From Pseudomonadota bacterium (GTDB lineage: Bacteria; Pseudomonadota; Alphaproteobacteria; Sphingomonadales; Sphingomonadaceae): DNA of 18,570 nt. The DNA is taken from contig JAEZCZ010000094.1 of NCBI GenBank assembly GCA_023433305.1, positions 1-18,570 on the forward strand, read 5' to 3'. Below, one piece after another: positions 14,906 through 18,570 of this stretch. The position numbers and the translations under genes are program-made. How positions within the stretch are numbered: position 1 is the first letter of the stretch; every line of letters starts with the position of its first letter. The notes beneath the pieces were generated by a model. The model saw only the letters and a program-made list of their open reading frames with translations, had not been told where the DNA came from and searched no databases.

Positions 14906-15496
14906 ATGGCCGAAGTCACTCGCGTTCCTCTGAAGCCGATCTCGCGCGGATCGCTGGTCATGCTGTTCGCCGGCATCGTCATCGGGTTGCTGATCGCGGC
15001 GGCTTTCGCCTGGTTCACCGCGCCCAAGGGCGTTTCGATCGACGAGGTTCGCGCGGGCACTGGCGACCATCCCGCCGCCACGGATGTCGTCTTCGTGCAC
15101 TACACCGGCAAGCTCGCGGACGGGACGGTGTTCGACCAGTCGCAGCCGCTTCCGCTTCCCGTCGAGGGCGTGCTGCCCGAGGGCACGCCGCTGCCGCTCG
15201 AGAGCATGGTGCCGGGCTTCCGCGAGGCCGCCCTGCAGATGCAGCGCGGCGGCAAGTACACCGTCGAGATTCCGGCCGAGAAGGCTTACGGCGCCGAAGG
15301 GCGGATGAACCCACAGACCGGCGAAGGCGTGCCGCCGAATTCCGACCTCACCTTCGAGATCGAGCTGGTCGACTTCATGCCGATGGCCGAGGTCGAGCGG
15401 CGCTTCCAGACGTTGCAGCAGATGATGATGCAGCAGCAGGGCGCTGAGGGCGCAGAAGGGGCTCCGCAGGCGGCGCCACCGGCCGGGGCGGAGTAA
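14906..15496 (+). CDS. Membrane-anchored FKBP-type peptidyl-prolyl cis-trans isomerase
   Basis: 196 residues. A single helix at about 16-37 follows a short basic N-terminus, so the protein is probably anchored with its catalytic part in the periplasm. The FKBP domain covers ~58-157: HYTGKLADGTVFD (65-77), the MVPGF segment near the active site, IPAEKAYG (122-129) and the closing strand LTFEIELVDF. It should catalyse proline isomerisation during folding of exported proteins. The last ~35 residues form a Gln/Met-rich helix (RRFQTLQQMMMQQQ) and an Ala/Pro/Gly tail. AGGAAG lies 5 nt before the ATG. It follows rpsU, a neighbourhood I recall from other sphingomonads. Confidence 0.92.
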   Translation: MAEVTRVPLKPISRGSLVMLFAGIVIGLLIAAAFAWFTAPKGVSIDEVRAGTGDHPAATDVVFVHYTGKLADGTVFDQSQPLPLPVEGVLPEGTPLPLESMVPGFREAALQMQRGGKYTVEIPAEKAYGAEGRMNPQTGEGVPPNSDLTFEIELVDFMPMAEVERRFQTLQQMMMQQQGAEGAEGAPQAAPPAGAE

Positions 15497-15507
15497 CTCG
15501 CGGGCCG

Positions 15508-15533
15508 GGAATTCGGCGGCTCTGGCCAATTCC
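15508..15533 (+). terminator. Candidate hairpin terminator after the FKBP gene
   Basis: GGAATT (15508-15513) pairs with AATTCC (15528-15533) and, after a one-base bulge, GGC (15515-15517) pairs with GCC (15525-15527) around a 7-nt loop. It starts 11 nt after the FKBP stop. The sequence that follows (tcacaattt) is only partly T-rich, so this is a modest candidate. Confidence 0.4.
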
Positions 15534-15604
15534 TCACAATTTGCTCATGATTCTCCGGGCGCGGATCGGCATGGCCGAGGCGCGCCACAGAGGGGAATTC
15601 GTGC

Positions 15605-17305
15605 ATGACTGACGCAGCCAACGAGGACGTCGCGGCCACCCCTGTCGATTGGCCGCTGCGGCCTTGGGTGCTCGCCGGCCTGCTCGGGCTGGCTGGTCTG
15701 CTGATCCATCTCGTCACCCAGGGCAACGACGACGTGCCGTGGCAAATGGCCACCGCCGCGTTCCTGTTCTTCGGCTCGATCGCCGCGGCATTCACGGTCG
15801 AGGAGCGGCGCTGGAAGGAGCCGGCGGTGTTCGCGGTGGGAGTGGGACTGGTCATGGCCGGGCTGGCCTGGCGCGCGGTGCAGTACGGCGAATACCTGCC
15901 CGACGAGGAATACGGCTTCGCGGCGGGCGTGGTGGCGACGGGGCTGGCGCTGCCGCTGTTCCAGGCGCGGTTCCATCGCCATCGGTTCGCGACGCCTTAC
16001 AGGGACATATACGGCCACGTCTGGACCGATGCGATCAGCGCGGCGGGCGCGCTCGCGTTCACCGGGCTGTCGTGGCTGGTGCTGGTGCTGCTGTCGGAAC
16101 TGTTCCATCTGCTCAAGATCGACTTCTTGCGCGACCTGATGGAGCACGGCGAGTTCGGCTGGGCCTTCTCGGGCCTCGCCGCCGGAGCGGGGCTCGGGAC
16201 GATCCGCAACCAGCTAAAGGTGCTGGCGACGATGCAGACGGTAGTCCTGCTCGTAGCGTCGTTGCTGGCGGTTCCGCTCGCCGCCGGGCTGGTGATATTC
16301 CTCATCGCAACCGCGGTGTCCGGCCCCCAGGTGCTGTGGGACGCGACCCGCAGTGCCACGCCGCTGCTGCTGATGTGCGCGGCCGGGGCCTTCGTGCTCG
16401 TCAACGCCATCGCGCGGCAAGACGATGCCGCCATGACTGCCAATCGAGTGATGCGGATCGCGGGTTGGGTGCTCGCGGCGGTCATCCTGCCGTTGGCGGT
16501 TTTCGCGGCGGTCTCGATGGGGCTGCGGATCGACCAGTACGGCATTGCGCCGGAGCGGCTGTGGGGGCTGGTCGCGATCTGCGTCGCGCTTGCCTGCGGC
16601 ATCGTTTACTGGATCGCTCTCGCGCGCGGCCGGCGGCACGGCTGGGCCAACAAGCTGCGCAAGGCAACCTTCCATTTCGGGCTGTTCGTCTGCGGGCTCG
16701 CTTTGCTTCTTGCCCTGCCGATCCTCGATTTCGGCGCAATTTCGACCCGCAACCAACTGGCGCGGCTGGAAAGCGGCGCGGTATCGGTCGAGGATTTCGA
16801 CTTTGCCGCCCTGCGCTGGGATTTCGGCGAGCCGGGGAAGCGGGCACTGGAGCGACTGGCCGCCAGCGACAACGAGGAGATCGTCGAGCTGGCCGAGGCG
16901 GCGCTCGCCCAGACGCAGCGCTACCATGGATACCCGCGGCCGGTGCGCGGCGCCGACGAGATCGAGGTTCGCGTCCAGCCCGACGATCCGGAGCTGCGTC
17001 GGCGCGTGATCACTCATCTGCGCGGCAATCCGTGGCAATGCCAGGATCGCTGCGTCGCGCTCGATCTGGGCGAGGACGGCGGGCGCCGCCGCGTGGCCAT
17101 CGTGCAGGCCGGCGGATACGAGGTGATCGCGCTGGGCGACGAGACCGGAGGCGTTCCGGCGCCCGAAGTGGTCCCCGCGACTGCGCCATTGCGGGACGAT
17201 TCCGTCGTCGAGATCCGCGAAGAGCCCGCGCGCTACATTTTCGTGGACGGGAAGCCGGTCGGATTGCCGCTCGGCGCGCTTGAAGGCAAGCCGGCGCCCC
17301 GCTAA
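15605..17305 (+). CDS. DUF4153 domain-containing integral membrane protein
   Basis: 566 residues, function unknown. Residues ~20-365 hold about ten hydrophobic helices (clear ones at ~21-37, 50-64, 73-91, 105-119, 143-170, 211-237), and a last helix near 360-380 (FGLFVCGLALLLALPILDFG). This matches the DUF4153 layout seen in alphaproteobacteria. After it comes a conserved-looking cytosolic or periplasmic segment (SVEDFDFAALRWDFGEPGKRALERL), then a soluble C-terminal part with a CX3C pair (CQDRC) and beta-rich ending. Start ATG at 15605 has GAGGGG about 9 nt upstream. gatC begins 10 nt after the stop, so the two are probably co-transcribed. The whole 108-nt upstream gap should hold the promoter. 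Confidence 0.82.
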   Translation: MTDAANEDVAATPVDWPLRPWVLAGLLGLAGLLIHLVTQGNDDVPWQMATAAFLFFGSIAAAFTVEERRWKEPAVFAVGVGLVMAGLAWRAVQYGEYLPDEEYGFAAGVVATGLALPLFQARFHRHRFATPYRDIYGHVWTDAISAAGALAFTGLSWLVLVLLSELFHLLKIDFLRDLMEHGEFGWAFSGLAAGAGLGTIRNQLKVLATMQTVVLLVASLLAVPLAAGLVIFLIATAVSGPQVLWDATRSATPLLLMCAAGAFVLVNAIARQDDAAMTANRVMRIAGWVLAAVILPLAVFAAVSMGLRIDQYGIAPERLWGLVAICVALACGIVYWIALARGRRHGWANKLRKATFHFGLFVCGLALLLALPILDFGAISTRNQLARLESGAVSVEDFDFAALRWDFGEPGKRALERLAASDNEEIVELAEAALAQTQRYHGYPRPVRGADEIEVRVQPDDPELRRRVITHLRGNPWQCQDRCVALDLGEDGGRRRVAIVQAGGYEVIALGDETGGVPAPEVVPATAPLRDDSVVEIREEPARYIFVDGKPVGLPLGALEGKPAPR

Positions 17306-17315
17306 CGCCGCGCGC

Positions 17316-17618
17316 ATGTCAGTCACCCGCGAAACCGTGGCGAAGATCGCCAGCCTCGCGCGCATCCGCATGGGCGAGGATGAGCTCGACCGGATGGTGC
17401 CCGAGCTCAACTCCATTCTCGGCTGGGTCGAACAGCTCGGCGAGGTCGATTGCACCGGCATCGAGCCGATGACCGCGGTGATCCCGCAGGCGCTGCGCCT
17501 GCGCGAGGACGTGGTCGATGCCGATCCGCTGACGGGCGGCGGCGTGCGCGACAAGGTACTGGCCAATGCGCCTGTGGCAGAGCACGGCTTCTACGGCGTT
17601 CCGAAGGTGATCGAGTAA
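17316..17618 (+). CDS. gatC: Asp-tRNA(Asn)/Glu-tRNA(Gln) amidotransferase subunit C
   Basis: 100 residues. GatC is the small linker of the GatCAB complex, which converts misacylated Glu-tRNA(Gln) and Asp-tRNA(Asn) to the correct amide forms in bacteria lacking GlnRS or AsnRS. The family pattern is seen: TRETVAKIASLARIRMGEDE at the start, then LNSILGWVEQLGEVDCTGIEPM and the C-terminal RLREDVV...NAPVAEHGFYGVPKVIE, which wraps GatA. The ATG at 17316 is chosen over an upstream Met because the latter overlaps the DUF4153 end and adds non-family sequence. The ribosome site is weak, suggesting coupling to DUF4153 translation. It ends in a TAATG overlap with gatA. Confidence 0.95.
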   Translation: MSVTRETVAKIASLARIRMGEDELDRMVPELNSILGWVEQLGEVDCTGIEPMTAVIPQALRLREDVVDADPLTGGGVRDKVLANAPVAEHGFYGVPKVIE

Positions 17619-18570
17619 TGGCAGAGATCACCGACCTCGGCGTCAAGGCGATCCGCGACGGGGTCGCGGGCGGAAGCTTCACCGCGCGCGAGGTGGCCGA
17701 GGCGTTCAACGCCAACGTGGCTGCCGCGAGCGCGCTCAATGCCTTTATCGTCGCCACGCCTGAGAAGGCGCTCGAGGCGGCCGACAAGGTCGATGCCGAC
17801 CGTGCGGCGGGCAAGCCGCTCGGCAAGATGGCCGGCGTGCCGATCGGGATGAAGGACCTGTTCGCCACCAGGGGCGTGCAGACCACCGCCGCGAGCCACA
17901 TTCTCGAAGGGTTCAAGCCCGAATACGAGAGCACCGTCAGCCAGAAGCTGTGGGATGCCGGCGCGGGAATGCTCGGCAAGCTCAACCTGGACCAGTTCGC
18001 GATGGGCTCGTCGAACGAGACCAGCTATTTCGGCAACGTCGCGAGCCCGTGGCGGCGATCGGGCGGGGACAACGCCACACTGGCCCCCGGAGGATCTTCG
18101 GGCGGCAGCTCGGCGGCGGTGGCCGCGCGGTTGTGCCCGGCGGCGACCGGGACCGACACCGGCGGCTCGATCCGCCAGCCGGCTGCCTTCACCGGCATCT
18201 CGGGCATCAAGCCTACTTACGGCCGCTGTTCCCGCTGGGGCGTGGTCGCCTTCGCCTCGTCGCTCGACCAGGCCGGGCCGATGGCGCGCTCGGTCGAAGA
18301 CTGCGCGATCATGCTCGAGGCGATGGCCGGGTTCGATCCGAAGGATTCGACCAGCCTCGACAAGCCGGTGCCCGAATGGGCGGCATCGCTCGACGCGAAC
18401 CTCAAAGGCAAGAAGGTCGGCATTCCGCGCGAATACCGAATGGACGGGACCGACGAGGAAATCCTCAAGTCGTGGGATCAGGGCATCGCGTGGCTGAAGG
18501 ATGCGGGCGCCGAGGTGGTCGACATCTCCCTGCCGCACACCAAGTACGCGCTGCCCGCCTACTACATCAT
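17618..18570 (+). CDS. gatA: Asp-tRNA(Asn)/Glu-tRNA(Gln) amidotransferase subunit A (partial, runs off window)
   Basis: 317 complete codons are visible and the frame is still open at the window edge; the full protein should be near 490 residues. GatA is the amidase-family subunit that frees ammonia from glutamine for GatB. The catalytic triad is complete: Lys79 (GMKD), Ser160 as the cis-Ser in APGGSSGGS, and nucleophile Ser184 in TDTGGSIRQPA. The starting sequence is MAEITDLGVKAIRDG. The ATG sits in TAATG, sharing one base with the gatC stop, and AAGG is a few bases further upstream, so translation is coupled. gatB would be expected beyond the window. Confidence 0.96.
   Translation, partial: MAEITDLGVKAIRDGVAGGSFTAREVAEAFNANVAAASALNAFIVATPEKALEAADKVDADRAAGKPLGKMAGVPIGMKDLFATRGVQTTAASHILEGFKPEYESTVSQKLWDAGAGMLGKLNLDQFAMGSSNETSYFGNVASPWRRSGGDNATLAPGGSSGGSSAAVAARLCPAATGTDTGGSIRQPAAFTGISGIKPTYGRCSRWGVVAFASSLDQAGPMARSVEDCAIMLEAMAGFDPKDSTSLDKPVPEWAASLDANLKGKKVGIPREYRMDGTDEEILKSWDQGIAWLKDAGAEVVDISLPHTKYALPAYYI

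Noticed and set aside
1..18570. Defence island, prophage, CRISPR array or transposon
   Set aside because: No transposase, integrase, nuclease, toxin-antitoxin pair, direct-repeat array or attachment site is seen; all gene neighbours are housekeeping or envelope functions.

Overview
This is a GC-rich chromosomal segment that looks like an alphaproteobacterium of the order Sphingomonadales, possibly Erythrobacteraceae. The clues are an ATP12-type F1-ATPase assembly chaperone, a STAS-fused MlaE permease, the style of the ValS, QueE, DUF4153 and GatCA proteins, frequent GTG starts, and GC-rich palindromic repeats. The placement rests on remembered family resemblance, not on a search. Gene density is high, most genes are housekeeping, and I see no phage, transposase, CRISPR or recognisable defence system.

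Layout. A YbaL-type cation:proton antiporter (38-1702, +) converges with a MATE efflux protein (1706-3169, -). The MATE gene is translationally coupled to queE (3166-3900, -). A 290-nt gap follows, ending in a perfect 13-bp hairpin that abuts the valS stop codon. valS (4191-7013, -) carries an in-frame 102-nt insertion made of two inverted palindromic units. Divergent from valS is a four-gene lipid-transport operon (7107-10636, +): STAS-MlaE permease, MlaF ATPase, MlaD-type MCE protein with a long C-terminal helical region, and a PqiC/YmbA-like lipoprotein. A flavodoxin-fold NAD(P)H oxidoreductase (10724-11305, +) then converges with a compact minus-strand operon that reads crcB, an S4-domain pseudouridine synthase, a HAD phosphatase, a 73-residue membrane protein and ATP12 (14422 down to 11309).

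Divergent from crcB are rpsU (14616-14822) with a good hairpin terminator, a membrane-anchored FKBP isomerase (14906-15496), and a DUF4153 membrane protein (15605-17305). Closely behind the last come gatC and gatA, the latter cut by the window end.

How the genes work together. The MlaE/F/D and lipoprotein set should form one inner-membrane-to-outer-membrane lipid carrier. ValS and GatCA(B) supply charged tRNA, RpsU and the pseudouridine synthase serve the ribosome, and QueE feeds queuosine synthesis. The most unusual feature is the palindromic element that valS translates as part of its own protein. The second is the hybrid make-up of the lipid transporter: an Mla-like core with a Pqi-like outer-membrane partner and no MlaC.
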